Assembly (NCBI GenBank): GCA_032622095.1
Contig: CP136065.1
Span: 39,929,503-39,993,502, forward strand
Direction of reading: 5' to 3'
Length of the DNA stretch: 64,000 nucleotides
DNA from: Siphonodentalium dalli
Lineage: Eukaryota > Mollusca > Scaphopoda > Gadilida > Siphonodentaliidae
The notes beneath the pieces were generated by a model. It was given only the letters and a program-made list of their open reading frames with translations, searched no databases and was not told the DNA's origin. Shown piece after piece: positions 1 through 11,620 of this stretch; the first letter of the stretch is position 1; every line of letters begins with the position of its first letter. A program made the position numbers and the translations under genes.

Positions 1-59
1 ATCTGGACGGACTTCGCTCATCTTAACCTCCAAATTTAATTTACACATATTTTGGAAGG

Positions 60-537
60 AGGGGAGAAAGTCGATAAATACACGAGATGCCGATATGTAG
101 GCCTTATATACATGACGTATAGGCCCTATATATACGCCGACAGACATTTTATACACTGCTTTACATGCCTTATATACACTGCTATACATGCCGTATAAAC
201 TCTGACATATAGGCTAATATTTTCTGACATACATGCATTATATACACTGCTATACATGCCGTATAAACTCTGACATATAGGCTTATATTTTCTGACATAC
301 ATGCATTATATACACTGCTATACATGCCGTATACACTCTGACATATAGGCTTATATTTTCTGACATACATGTATTATATACACTGCTATACATGCCGTAT
401 AAACTCTGACATATAGGCATTATATTCTCTGACATACATGCATTATATACACTGCTATACATGCCGTATACACTCTGACATATAGGCTTATATTTTCTGA
501 CATACTATACATGTCTTATATTCTCTGAAACATTATG
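60..537. repeat. Minisatellite array, ~60-bp unit
   Basis: The unit reads roughly CTGACATATAGGCTTATATT followed by TTCTGACATACATGCATTAT and ends in ACTGCTATACATGCCGTATA. About seven diverged copies are present. The open frame read through it (182-370, minus) is only the repeat translated. The array ends at the hairpin beginning near 553. Confidence 0.9.
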
Positions 538-552
538 CCTTATATTATATAG

Positions 553-687
553 ATAATGAATGGCTTGGAGTTGACTATGCCAAAATAGTGGTCCTCGAGG
601 AGGAATAGTCCACGAGCCACAGGCAAGTGGACCATTCCTCCTCGAGGACCACTATTTTGGCATAGTCAACGACAAGACATTCATTAT
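553..687. repeat. Long hairpin (inverted repeat, ~60-bp arms)
   Basis: Arms 553-613 and 627-687 are reverse complements with only a few mismatches; the inner 37 bp (570-606 against 634-670) pairs perfectly. The left arm contains GTTGACTATGCCAAAATAGT and the loop is about 13 bp. It could form a stable cruciform or hairpin RNA, and looks like a small foldback MITE. No coding content. Confidence 0.9.
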
Positions 688-1300
688 TTATTATATTATA
701 TGGAACATTTGTGCCAATTCTCACACAATTTCTGAGTCTGATTTTGTCACATTTTTATTTACCTTGAATTTTGGAAATCGGTCTCAGATTTTACAATTTA
801 CGGCAGTATTTTGATGATGGCAGGGGAGCATAACTATGTTATTAGTTACATCTAACAGCATCTCTTCATGATTCATTCATTCATTTTTATAAATTCGTCA
901 TTAGCAAAGACATTTGGCGAAATTTTAGAAGTTAACTTGTTAAACTTCGATTAACCGGAAAAGGAAATTATAAATAACGTCCACTGGCATTGCAAAATTA
1001 CGACTGGCCGCTTGCCAACTAAACGAACAAACTATTAAATACATTGGCTTGATATCATCGGATATTTGTAAGATCATTGCAATTCATCAATAAATCTAAT
1101 GATATACCGATATTTCAACAAATATCGCACACGGTATAGTTTAAGATTGGTCGTATCTTCAGGCGGCAGCCCGATTTCGCGAAATGAGTTTGTTACTATA
1201 AATAGAAAAAGAATGGTAGGCATGTAGGAATCCTACTGGGGTACTATCGTAAAATAGTATAGCAGTGTGCAGCAATCAGAATGCGAGAAAGTCACGTGAG
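688..1300. other. Unassigned AT-rich DNA
   Basis: I see no gene, clear repeat or RNA gene here. Confidence 0.6.
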
Positions 1301-2569
1301 ATATAATATACTCTGATACACATGCCTTATATACTCTGACACATATACCTTATATACTCTGACACATATACCTTATATACTCTGATACACATGCCTTATA
1401 TACTCTGACACATATACCTTATATACTCTGACACATAGGCTTTGTATACTCTGATACACATGTCTTATATACACTGCTATCCATTCCTTATATACACTGC
1501 TATACATGCCGTATATACTCGTACACACAGACCTTATATATTCTGACACACAGGCCTTGTATACTCTGACACCCAGGCCATATTTACACTGACATACATA
1601 CCTTATAGATATATACTCTGACACATATGCCTGGTATACTCTGATACACATGCCTTATATACACTGCTATACATGCCTTATATACTCGTACACACATACC
1701 TTATATATTCAGACACACATGCCTTATACACTCTGACGCATGCCTTATATATACTCAGATATACAGGCATTTTATACACTGATATACAGGCCTTATATAT
1801 TCTTACACACATGCCTTATATATTCAGACACACGGGCATTATATACGCTAACACACAGGCCTTATATACTCAGACACACAGGCCTTATATACACTGAAAT
1901 ACATGCCCTATATATATACTCTGACACACAGGCCGTATATACTGTGACACACATACCTTATATATATACTCTGATATACACACAGGTATTATATATTCTG
2001 ACACATATGTAGTATATACACTGGCACGCGGGCCTTAATACTCTGACACACAGGCCGTATATACACTGACACACAGGCCGTATTTACTCTGATACACATG
2101 CCTTATATACCCTGACATACTGGCCTTATATACTCTGACACACAGGCCTTATATACTATGACACACAAGCCTTATATGCTCTGATATACAAACTTATATA
2201 TAATATGACACACGGGCCTTATATACTCTGACACTCAGGCGTTATATACTCTGACACACATGCCGTATATACTCTGACACACAGGCCTCGTATACACTGA
2301 CATACATACCTTATTGATATATACTCTGACGCACAGGCCTTATATACTCTGATATACAAACATTATATATTTATACTCTGACACACAGGCCTTATATGCT
2401 CTGATATACAAACCTTATATATATATACTTTGACACACAGGCTTTATATACTCTGACACACCCGCCGTATATATATATACCCTGACACACTGGCCTTATA
2501 TACTCTGACACACAGGCCGTATATATATACTCTGACACACTGGCCTTATATACTCTGACACACAGGCCT

Positions 2570-2626
<57 letters not shown>

Positions 2627-2830
2627 TGTGACACACAGGCTTTATACACTCTACACACATGCCTTATATATACTCTGATATACATGCATTATATATTCTG
2701 GCACACGGACCTTATATACTCTGATATACAGGCCGTATATACTCTGACACACATGCCTTATATACACTGATATCCAAACCTTATTATATATACACTCTCA
2801 TATGCAAACCTAATATACTCTGATATACAT
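1300..2830. repeat. Satellite array, ~20-bp unit
   Basis: The dominant unit is TATACTCTGACACACAGGCC followed by TTA, with many variants (GATATACATGCC, GACACATATACC). It shares the CTGACA(C/T)A and TGCCTTATATA words with the array at 60-537, so the two are related. Open frames at 1373-2685 on both strands are translations of the repeat and not genes. Confidence 0.92.
2571..2625. repeat. (TA)n microsatellite
   Basis: An uninterrupted TA dinucleotide run of about 25 units lies within the larger satellite. Confidence 0.95.
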
Positions 2831-2895
2831 GATATTATATAGATAATGCATGGCTTGGAGTTGACTATGCCAATAAAGTGGTCCTCGTGGAGGAA
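2831..2895 (+). repeat. Half copy of the 553-687 hairpin arm
   Basis: GATAATGCATGGCTTGGAGT and the following TTGACTATGCCAATAAAGTG repeat the left arm of the hairpin at 553, again directly after a satellite array. The matching right arm is missing. Confidence 0.8.
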
Positions 2896-3300
2896 TGTAT
2901 GTATACAGAGAGTTTGTTGTTAATATACTCGGCCTATTGTATGGATGAAGAGCGTTTGTTGATAATATAATCCTGCTATGGTATAAATAAAGAGCGTTAT
3001 TTTCAATCTATTCCTGGTAAAGTATGAATAAAGATGAATGAAGCGTTTGTTAAGCTATCCCTGATAAGGTGTGAATAAAGAGCGTTTATTGGTAAACTAT
3101 TCCTGATAAGGTATTAATAAAAAGCGGTTTGTCGTTAATCTATTCCAGCTAATGTACGAATAAAGAGCTTTTGTTGTTATTTTATTCCGGTTAATGTATG
3201 AATAAAGAGCGTTTGTCGTTAATCTATTCCAGCTAACGTATGAATAAAGAGCGTTTGCTGTTATTCTATTCCTGTTAATATATGAATACAGAGAGTTTGC
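2896..3300. repeat. Minisatellite with AATAAAGAGCGTTTG core
   Basis: Seven or eight units of about 50 bp contain GAATAAAGAGCGTTTGTTGT followed by a variable TAATCTATTCCTG segment. The same core occurs at 11.5, 14.35, 41.8 and 47.1 kb. Confidence 0.88.
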
Positions 3301-4125
3301 CTCCTGGTTTGCGGAAACGTGAAAATAGCATGAAACTTGCTGTTATTTAGGTAACTTTTGTACATATACCATCTTAATATATAGCCTACCGGTAGTTCGT
3401 GCATTTGTCGACCAACGTGGTCCGTACCATCAAACTACTTAATTTCAGTTTCAAATGGCCCATATCCGTTTAAATAGATATGTTATACTAGGCAATACAT
3501 AGGAGAGTTGGGGTGAAAATGAGGATGGCGGATAAGTTCAACGTGCCTTTCCCATGAAATAGCAAAACGGTCGACGAGTATTTCATGGTAAAACAAATTG
3601 TCGATTTATCTTAATCTCAGTGAATCTGTATATCAACCTAGCTTTAGTCTTACGTGCCGTTATATAGTATTGCGAAGAGGGGTCGATAATCAATAAGATC
3701 CACATTTCGATTTTAAAAAGGAATTGTGTCGAACCCGTGACTTCTTCGATGGCGTGCCTAGAGTACATACAGTATCATCCCGGACATGAAACCATGCGCG
3801 AGAGGAACGGCGATACGAAATTTACCCAGTATGTTTTTTTTTATAGTGGTCCTGAGATTATGTTGCTTCTTAAATCACTTTCTCTGCACTCATCGTGACA
3901 ACGAGTTTTGATTAATGATACTCACGGTAATGGGAATGATATTGTACCACTGAGAGCTTTCCGATGAATTGCAACAAGCCATATTTCCGACTAAATCCTG
4001 AAATATTACCCATAATGCTGCTGTGGTTAAGGAGTCGATTATTTAGGACATCCTGTATCTACCATTATGAAATGCTATTCATGTTTATATATAAGATTTT
4101 AGTTCAGTTCGATGTTATTCAATAG
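3301..4125. other. Mostly unassigned DNA; weak tRNA-like B box near 3730
   Basis: No gene is visible. On the minus strand near 3727-3740 the sequence ACGGGTTCGACACA resembles a polymerase III B box, preceded by an anticodon-arm-like stretch. This could be the 3' half of a tRNA or SINE relic, but the other half is not convincing. Confidence 0.35.
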
Positions 4126-4280
4126 ATAGAGGATCTCACACGAGTTTCTATTTTATACGGAATTTATCAACCGAGTTCACTATTCGATTTGAGCCGAGGT
4201 TTACAGAGGCTCAAATAGAATTTAGTGGACGAGGTTGATGAATTACGTATAAAATAGAACGAGTTTGAGATACCTTTTAT
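4126..4280. mobile_element. Foldback hairpin MITE, family ATAGAGGATCT (copy 1)
   Basis: This imperfect palindrome has ~70-bp arms. It starts ATAGAGGATCTCACACGAGT and ends ACGAGTTTGAGATACCTTTT. Two further elements (12725-12867, 42443-42602) share only these termini, while their stems differ in sequence. That suggests a family defined by its ends. Confidence 0.7.
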
Positions 4281-4870
4281 CACATGATCAAATAAATGCG
4301 AAGCAACGCGAAGTATTCATCGAAAACAACACAACAATCCTAAACTTCAGCAATCGCAAGTCATTTAAATAATGGCGTGACGTCATGGCACGCGCTAATA
4401 TTATACGTGTGTCTTACCAATAATTATGAAGCTGGTTTTGTGGGTTAATTATGTGATAAATTTATATCTAAAGTATTGTCAAATCAATATATGTGTTTGT
4501 TTCGGTCTATTCAATCTAAGTATTTTCTATACATGTTATAATTCTCAGTATATAGTGATACATTCGTTGCAAATTGTCTAAGTTATAACCCCTCACTTAA
4601 TTATCGCTTCAAAGTGCAATTTGATTAATCAGATAAGATACTGCTTCTGGATATTTAGCAAGTGTCAAGTTTTCGGCTTCATTATAAATATTCGGTAAAT
4701 TCAAAATAATCGATACACCGAATATTACGTTGGAACATCAACTGTGTCACCAAATGTACATCTCTCATCCAGTCGGAATTTCGGATTTTGTGAAATAAAA
4801 GTATGTAAAATTCCACAAGGACTCAACAGTTTACCAACACCCAGCTACAAAATGCAACGAAATCATGCAA
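4281..4870. other. Unassigned AT-rich DNA
   Basis: No supported feature. The open frame at 4744-5028 runs into the MITE that begins at 4871. Confidence 0.5.
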
Positions 4871-5090
4871 TTAACCCTATTTATACTAAATATTCATTGA
4901 CCAATAATTATCCCTTTGGAAATGTTAAGATAATAACTTCAACATTTCCCTCCAATAAATATGACTCCACTGTCTGCACCTGTATTATCCGTCCTTTGCT
5001 TATTATTCCCGAACACTCCCCCAGATGAATAATGGACTATTCCAAAATATATACTGTTATAACTGGGTGGTAGAATCCATTTAGTATATA
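4871..5090 (-). mobile_element. TTAA MITE, TTAACCC..ATACTAAAT family (copy 1, reversed)
   Basis: It begins TTAACCCTATTTATACTAAA and contains an inner inverted segment (TCCCTTTGGAAATGTTAAGA against TCTTAACATTTCC-like words). The right part reads GGGTGGTAGAATCCATTTAG. Related copies lie at 22920, 24344 and 49561 in the opposite orientation. The TTAA end followed by CCC is typical of piggyBac-type elements. The far TTAA end is not preserved. Confidence 0.65.
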
Positions 5091-5634
5091 CCAGGCCGAT
5101 ATCTATAATTGAGACTTGATTATTTTATATCGCTTTAAATTTTACGAACAGTCGAGGTATTATTGAAGAGGAAAGTCGGGTAATTCAAATCGTTTCTTCT
5201 GAAATTAATTTATTCCGTATTAAGTGAAAACGGTTGTACAGCCACGTATACTCCGTCGCCTCGGGGAATTGGACCAATCAGAATCGTCCCTTTGATTGCA
5301 ACTCTCGTGTTGCCAATAGAGCAGACCTGACCCCGACAACCTTGCTGAAAATACATCTATTTTGTGAGGCGTGGAGACATCGTTTATGCAAATGGTCGAT
5401 GTTTTCATGAGAAAGCCATTACGACCAGCCTAACTGGAGAATTGCTATAATTCATCAATCCCTACATAACGAGATTGTATCCAAGTTGAATGAAATGTTT
5501 TGTTTCGGATCTAAGTTCCTCTTCTGCATTTCAATGGTGGAAATAAAAAGAAAACGCGTATATTTCCGAACTGCATGCATGGGGTATATATTGCTGCCTA
5601 AGTGAGTTACGTCCGCGTGCAGACGCACCAGTTT
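5091..5634. other. Unassigned DNA
   Basis: No gene or repeat is recognised. Confidence 0.5.
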
Positions 5635-6102
5635 CAAGCCTGATTATAGTATGTCTGTCATTTGCAGAATGATCGAGGTCCCAGAGGGTGAATTTAGTGA
5701 CGCTATCCCGCATAACGGGCTAGCATCACTAAATTCACCCTCTGGGGGCCTAATTCTGCTTAGGTCTCGTCTTCTCTGGAAAGTTTCTTTATTATCAAAT
5801 TTCTATAGAAACTTCTTCACATGGATTATATTATATTTCTTTTTTAGTTTAGTTTCTCTGTACCCCCAAATTGGCAGACGACACATTGCATAATCGAGGT
5901 TCCCAATGGGTGTACATCACAATATTAACCATTTCGGAACTTCAATATGAGTCTATGTCTCCCATAGCATTTGAGGCCATGTGGAATGAGGTCCCAAGAG
6001 GGTGAATTTGGTGATGCTAGCCCGCTATGCGAGATAGCGTCACTAAATTCACCCTCTGGGGACCTCATTCTGCAAATGACAGGCACACTAAACTCAGGCT
6101 TG
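5635..6102. mobile_element. hAT-like MITE with two subterminal hairpins (copy 1)
   Basis: The ends are CAAGCCTG and CAGGCTTG. Just inside each end, TGTCATTTGCAGAATGA leads into a ~90-bp hairpin with arms GAGGGTGAATTTAGTGA and TCACTAAATTCACCCTC. The hairpins lie at about 5666-5760 and 5985-6077. The 8-bp flanks (ACCAGTTT, ATCAAGTT) are only partly alike, so the target duplication has eroded. No transposase frame. Confidence 0.8.
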
Positions 6103-6202
6103 ATCAAGTTATTAAAGTGGTGTGAAACACTCCGCTGGGGTATTCACAAAATCTTGGCAAAATGTTTGTGCACCCGATCCGTATAGCATCAGATATAGAC
6201 GC

Positions 6203-6669
6203 TTAACCCTTCCAGTGCCAGGGGCCGATCTCATCGGCCCTAATTTACGGTCTGTAAAATCGACCCTAAAAAAATTAAATTTTTTTTTTTTTTTTTTTGG
6301 GTTGAATTTTGTTTGGGTTTGCTTAAGCATGCTATAGCAAATATTAAAACAAACTGGATAAAACCTTAGGGGCATGTTATAACTCAAAACTATCACCAAG
6401 TATTCATAGTAATAATTTTGATGCCCATGAAAAACGTAAGAATCCCTGGCACTAAACCTACAAAATAAGTCTGTTAAAGAATATAAGAAAAAATTATTAA
6501 AATTGTAAATAATTGTAACAGATAATATCAAATGATGAAAAATTGTTAGGCCATTGTATTCTCTTATATATGCGAGGCGACCTATGGTCGACTCGCATAT
6601 ATACGAGAATGCATTGGAACAGGGTATATGTGTTGATTCAAAAATCGGACCTGGCACTGAAAGTGTTAA
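6203..6669. mobile_element. TTAA MITE, CAGTGCCAGG family (copy 1)
   Basis: Ends are TTAACCCTTCCAGTGCCAGG and CCTGGCACTGAAAGTGTTAA. The TTAA is part of, or duplicated at, both ends, as in piggyBac-type insertion. A ~67-bp palindrome at 6551-6617 (CATTGTATTCTCTTATATAT arm) is the module also found in other TTAA families. A poly-T tract lies near 6278-6298. The 181-aa open frame across it is not a gene. Confidence 0.85.
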
Positions 6670-7168
6670 TGACGGTTATTTTTTACCATCTATAGAAATT
6701 TAATTGGGCACCGTATGCGCCAATCGAACCCACCATTACGTTATATACAACTTAATAATGGACTTACTATGGGCACAGTATCGGAAGGATGATAACCCAA
6801 TATAGAACGTATACTTTCGACCTAACAACGGAGCTCTCTGAAACGATTTATACCACAAATGTTAAACTTTGGCAGTGTATAAGTCAAAATGTACCTATTG
6901 GTAGGGAGTGGAAGGGGTGGGGCATGTGGAGTTTTGGACCGCTCTTTAAAATTACTTCTTCAAGAACATAAATTTAAAAAAAATAAAGCTCTTTAATTTT
7001 TATAAAAAATGTTCTTCAAATATGTGTTTAAAAAAAAAAAAAAATTGTTTAATTTCTAAATATCTCCGTTATTTGATCAATATAATCATCATGTTGTACC
7101 CGTGGTCAGTTCAATATTTTCCAATATCAGGTTGAAATAGTCCATGCAACAGTTGGGGTGTCAGATCG
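6670..7168. other. Unassigned AT-rich DNA
   Basis: No gene seen. Homopolymer A and T runs near 7030. Confidence 0.5.
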
Positions 7169-8888
7169 ATTTTCCGAAGACCTATTACTACGAAGGCCCA
7201 CAACTCCGAAGACCCGATTCTCCGACGGCCCATAACTCCGAAGGTCCGATTCTCCGACGGCCCATAACTCCGAAGATCCTTTTCTCCGACGGCCCACAAC
7301 TACGAAGATCCGATTCTCTGAAAGCCCATAACTCACAAGGGCCGATTTTCCGAAGACCTATAACTCCGAAGACCTATAACTCCGAAGGGCCGATTCTCCG
7401 AAGATCTATAACTCCGAAGGCCCGATTCTCCGACGGCCCATAACTCCGAAGGTCCGATTCTCCGAAGGTCCGATTCTCCGAATATTTTGTTTTATCGGGG
7501 TATTATAGTTTACTAAATAGTGTACAGTCCAGTGACGAAGCCAAGGGGTCCCAAAATTCATACTGCCCCATTAAACCTCTACTTGCTATTTCAGACAATA
7601 TGGGCCCCTACCAAAACATGTCCAATGTCATGTAAACGCCCGGAAATCGTTCATGGGGCATCAAAATATTCAAACTTTTCCTACTGCCGCCAACTAAATG
7701 GGAATCCTGGCCCGCCACTGACTATACACCAGATACTATAACGTTACGTTGGCCCATGAGATGCCAGAGTAAAATGTACAGGGGTGAACGGGGAAGAACT
7801 TGTCCTTTTTCGTATATAAAATGAACTTGATTGCATCAAATCACCCCAATGCAGTCGGATGTGCATAGTTTAATCATATTAATTGTATTAAGACGTACAT
7901 TGTGGCAAAATAATTGTATTTCTTACATAAATTTAAGCATTCTGTGGAAAATTAAGGCTTGTCGCACACTACTGGTTGTGTAGATATCACCTTATTATAA
8001 TACATAGTTAACGTATCCAATATATGAGGGCCCCTTCCCCCCTTTCCGTACGCCGGATTCCACCCATTTTTGACCCGTACGCCGGATTCCAGCTAGACGT
8101 CAATTTGAAGCTGGACGCCGGATTCCAGGGTTAATTTGAAACTGGACGCCGGATTCCAGTGTCAATTTGAAGCTGGACGCCGGATTCCATGGTAAATTTG
8201 AAGCTGGATTCCGGATTCCAGGGGGGGATATATTATCTACATGTACATGTTCCATACAAAATATAACCATACGCGCATTCCATACTTATCAATACACTCT
8301 AAGAATTGTGAAATTCCAAACGTATTAGACCACAATTTTACCTCCAAAAGTCACTCGTAGAACCATTTGAAGGCCTGATTTGGTGAGCGCATGCATGGGA
8401 GGGGTCGCCCCCAATCGTTGGTCCGGGGGCTCCCCTGAGCAGGAACACTGTGAATATTTGAATGCCTAGGAGGGATTTACGGATATTTACATGACATTTG
8501 ACATGTTTTTTGGGGGGCGGTCTTCTCTAGGACCCCATTGACTCCGCCACTGGACTGTACACTATTTAATAAGCGATAAAACATGATCTTCGGAGAATCG
8601 GACGTTCGGAGAATCGGCCCTTCGGAGTTATAGACCTTCGGAGTTATGGGCGTTCGGAGTTATAGGCCTTCGGAGTTATGGGCTTTCGGAGTTATAGGCC
8701 TTCGGAGTTATGGGCTTTCGGATTTATGGGTCTTCGGAGTTATGGGATTTCGGAGAATCGGGACTTCGGAGTTATGGGATTTCGGAGAATCGGGACCTCG
8801 GAGTTACGGGCTTTCGGAGAATCGGGGCGTCGGAGAATCTGACCTTCGGAGAATCGGACCTTCGGAGTTATGGGTCTTCGGAAAAACG
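7169..8888. mobile_element. Foldback-like element with tandem-repeat arms
   Basis: The left arm (7169-7490) is an array of 16-17-bp units such as CTCCGAAGGTCCGATT and CTCCGACGGCCCATAA. The right arm (8585-8888) is the same array inverted (TTCGGAGTTATGGGCTTTCG). Inside, AGTGTACAGTCCAGTGACGA (7519) mirrors GGACTGTACACT near 8553, so the inversion continues into single-copy sequence. Arms built of tandem repeats around a unique middle are the hallmark of Drosophila FB-type elements. No transposase is seen; open frames in the arms are repeat translations. Confidence 0.75.
8046..8222. repeat. Short tandem array, CGCCGGATTCCA core
   Basis: Six units of 30-37 bp carry GACGCCGGATTCCAG followed by TCAATTTGAAGCTG. 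The array sits in the spacer of the foldback element. Confidence 0.9.
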
Positions 8889-9683
8889 CTACGTAACCAC
8901 AGTTGTAAAGATAGAAGTAGCAGTTGGAAAATCCCAACCCAATGTGGACTGAAAATGGAATAACGCGAACTTGGGAGTTTCGTTTGGTTGAACGGGGGTG
9001 TATATAGTCACCCCACAAGGGAGACCATCTAGTTACGTCCATGGATACGATACTGCATCAATATCCACATTGGTGCAACTTTTACACATTTTTCACATGT
9101 TTTAGACAAATTAAAAATGAGTTTCCATGTGACTTCGCCCTAATGAATCATGGCTCGGGTCGCCCGACTCTGTACGGGAGGCGTGCCTGTGCATAATAAT
9201 CGGCGTCTCTCTGTAGAATCGTCCTCCCACGGGACCCTAACTGACGCACGACAGAGTGTGGCCGTTATTAAAATTTGTCACTTCCATTAGCAACGATATC
9301 CCAATTTTATATGCTTACTCTTTATACAATTCCGAGAAAAAGTTCCCCAGACGCCGGTTTAAATAGATTTTCTAGGAGATTGTTACAAAATCAAATATAT
9401 CGTGACAGCCAATTTAATTGATGTTCCCTTGCAGAAAAAATAAATCAAAGACTATAACACATATAATCTGTGATGTTGGAATAGTATGTACCATATTTCT
9501 GACAGGCATGGCCTTCGGCTCATCTTTTTTATAGAAAAACGATACCGAATTATAGAATGTTGATGTGACGCTGCTCATTGAATCGCGTGGTTGGGCTTTG
9601 ATAGATCCTGCAACTTATATAGCAGCTACAAACGGCCCCATAGGTTAGAAGGAACTAAATACGTATAGAATTACTTCCCTTGG
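8889..9683. other. Unassigned DNA
   Basis: No supported gene or repeat. Confidence 0.5.
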
Positions 9684-9691
9684 CTTTTATT

Positions 9692-9969
9692 CAAGCCTTG
9701 AAATAGCGTGTCTGTCATTTGCAGAATGAGGTCCCCAGAGGATGAATTTAGTGATGCTACCCCGCATAGCGGGCTAGCATCACCAAATTCACCCTCTGGG
9801 GACCTCATTCTGCTTACACCTCAGTAGAATGAGGTTCCCAGAGGGTGAATTTGGTGATGAAAGCCCGCTCAGCAGAATGAGGTCCACAGAGGGTGAATTT
9901 GGTGATGCTAGCCCGCTATGCTCTGGGAACCTCATTCTGCAAATGACAGACACGCTATTTCAAGGCTTG
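9692..9969. mobile_element. hAT-like MITE (copy 2, internally deleted)
   Basis: Terminal inverted repeats CAAGCCTTGAAATAGCGTGT and its complement at 9950-9969 are nearly perfect. The flanks CTTTTATT (9684-9691) and CTTTTATA (9970-9977) are an 8-bp target duplication with one difference, the size hAT elements make. The inner spacer is shorter than in copies 1 and 3, and one hairpin is damaged. Confidence 0.85.
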
Positions 9970-9977
9970 CTTTTATA

Positions 9978-10226
9978 GGAAATCTGGAATATGAGTTAAA
10001 CACATTCTTATGCTATATTGGTGCATAGTATTTTTAATAAATTTACAAAAAAATGAAGAAATATAACATCCATGCATGTTAAAATGGGGGCATTTCTATA
10101 GTCTGAAACGCGTACGTCTCCAAATAATGTCACGTGATTGTGGCTCGGTATTGGCTTTCGAATTTTGTGCAAAAAGTTGGCTTGTGTGGAAATTTTGAAA
10201 AGTTGAAAAAGGCATGGCTCGATAGG
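9978..10226. other. Unassigned DNA
   Basis: The minus-strand open frame at 10008-10241 has no recognisable features. Confidence 0.4.
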
Positions 10227-10249
10227 TACAGTACCAGTCAAAAGAAGTG

Positions 10250-10425
10250 ATATATTAAGCGCGCTATTTAGCGCCCAATATCGAAATAATATTGCAAGTG
10301 GAAACGCTTATAAGCGCGCCACTTGCGATATTATTGCAATATTTTGCGCTTAATATCGCAACATTTCGCGCTTAATATCGCGGGTTTAATATTGCGACAT
10401 CTTGCGCTCAAAATTGTGACATTTA
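10250..10425. repeat. Short tandem repeat of GCGCTTAATATCGCAAC words
   Basis: About six degenerate 22-26-bp units repeat TTGCGCTTAATATCGC. An inner hairpin pairs ATTGCAAGTGG with CCACTTGCGAT. Confidence 0.75.
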
Positions 10426-10530
10426 AAGAAAATTATTGCTTCTTCTATATTTTTTGGCATAAATAGAGACAATATTTTAAATTTGTATATAAATGTAAAT
10501 GATATATGTACACTCTATGCACAGTATTTA

Positions 10531-11260
10531 TCTATTATATATTTTGGAAGATCTGTCTGTGTATCTGTGGTCTGTGTATCTGTGGTCTGTGTGTTCGCGA
10601 TGAACTCGAAAACGGCCGACCCGATTTCGATGAAACTTCGTATGTGAGGATACTATCGGTCGGGAAGTGACATAGGCATATTAATTTTCAGATCCCGTGT
10701 CAACTTTTCACGTGCCGAGGTCAAATCTGTTTTTACGCCGTTTTGCGCTAATATATTTCAGTTCGGTGCTCACAAATCGATTCGATATAGCGCGAATAAT
10801 AAATTGCCAGTCATATAATTTGCACGGTTAGAATCTGTGGCGCTTCATCTTTCCAATGATGTATCACACGCCTGTGTACGTTTAAAGTTTCTACCTTAAT
10901 TATCGGGAAGAACGCAGGACCATGCTTCGCTCATCGAAAAACATTCAGTAAATATATTACGCCGTCAACAGATCGTGACGTGATCGCGTTTAACTCTTAA
11001 CCGACCGATGTCGCGTTAACTCATCACCGGCCGAGGTATCCGCAAATGACATTGGGCTATATATCTCGAACACGAGTGGAGCTATCGACTTGAAATTTGG
11101 TATGTGAATGTATCTTGCTTCGTATACGAATTTTATCGGGTCGCCGAGCCCGTGCGACGCCAGCTTCGCGCATGCGCAGACCAGATCTTGGAAACGGGTG
11201 GAGCTATCGACTTGAAATTTGGTTTTTGAATAGCCCGGACGAAGTCGGGTCACCTTCTAG
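10531..11260 (+). mobile_element. Non-autonomous Helitron
   Basis: The 5' end TCTATTATATATTTTGGAAG follows an A, and the 3' end is CCCGGACGAAGTCGGG (a hairpin), 7 bases, then CTAG followed by T. These are the defining Helitron signals: 5' TC, 3' hairpin plus CTRR, and insertion between A and T. The internal CCGATTTCGATGAAACTTCG motif is a word I associate with invertebrate Helitrons. No Rep/helicase is encoded. Confidence 0.8.
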
Positions 11261-11480
11261 TCTAATATATATTTTGGAACTTCTGTCTGTTTGTTTGTTG
11301 TTTGTTTGTTAGCTATGGCCGGGAAAACTGCCGTGCGGATTTAGCCCAAACTTCCTATCTAAGGGTAAAATACCACGAGAATTGTCATCGGACCGCTTTT
11401 GAGAACATCCGAGCACTCCTTCTCCATGCCCCCTGTCACCGTCCTTGGCAGGGAGTGGTTAACACAATCCATATTTGGTA
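11261..11480 (+). mobile_element. Second Helitron 5' end, head-to-tail with the first
   Basis: Directly after CTAG the sequence is TCTAATATATATTTTGGAAC plus CTGTCTGTTTG, closely matching the 5' end at 10531. I cannot find its own 3' hairpin, so the right limit is approximate. Confidence 0.6.
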
Positions 11481-11620
11481 TTGTTAACCGAATAACGCTC
11501 TTTATTCTGTCCATATTTGCGCCTACGGCTGTTTGCAAGCTATTTTCCATATTTGGTTTTGTTCACCGAATAACGCTCTTTATTCTGTCCATATTCGGTT
11601 TTGTTTATTCTGTCCACTCG
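11455..11620. repeat. Minisatellite with AATAACGCTCTTTATTCTGT units
   Basis: Three units of about 75 bp contain CCGAATAACGCTCTTTATTC and a TGTCCATATTTG tail. Read on the minus strand this is the ATAAAGAGCGTTATT core also seen at 2.9 kb. The 184-aa frame at 11399-11953 is produced by this repeat. Confidence 0.8.

Noticed and set aside
182-2685. Open frames of 62-97 aa rich in Tyr, Ile and Val
   Set aside because: They are translations of the TA-rich satellites and change frame with unit length.
6112-6657. 181-aa minus-strand frame
   Set aside because: It spans a TTAA MITE including its palindrome and poly-T tract; the same DNA occurs in other copies without an open frame.
7111-9042. Several overlapping 60-105-aa frames on both strands
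   Set aside because: They are products of the 16-17-bp tandem arrays in the foldback arms.
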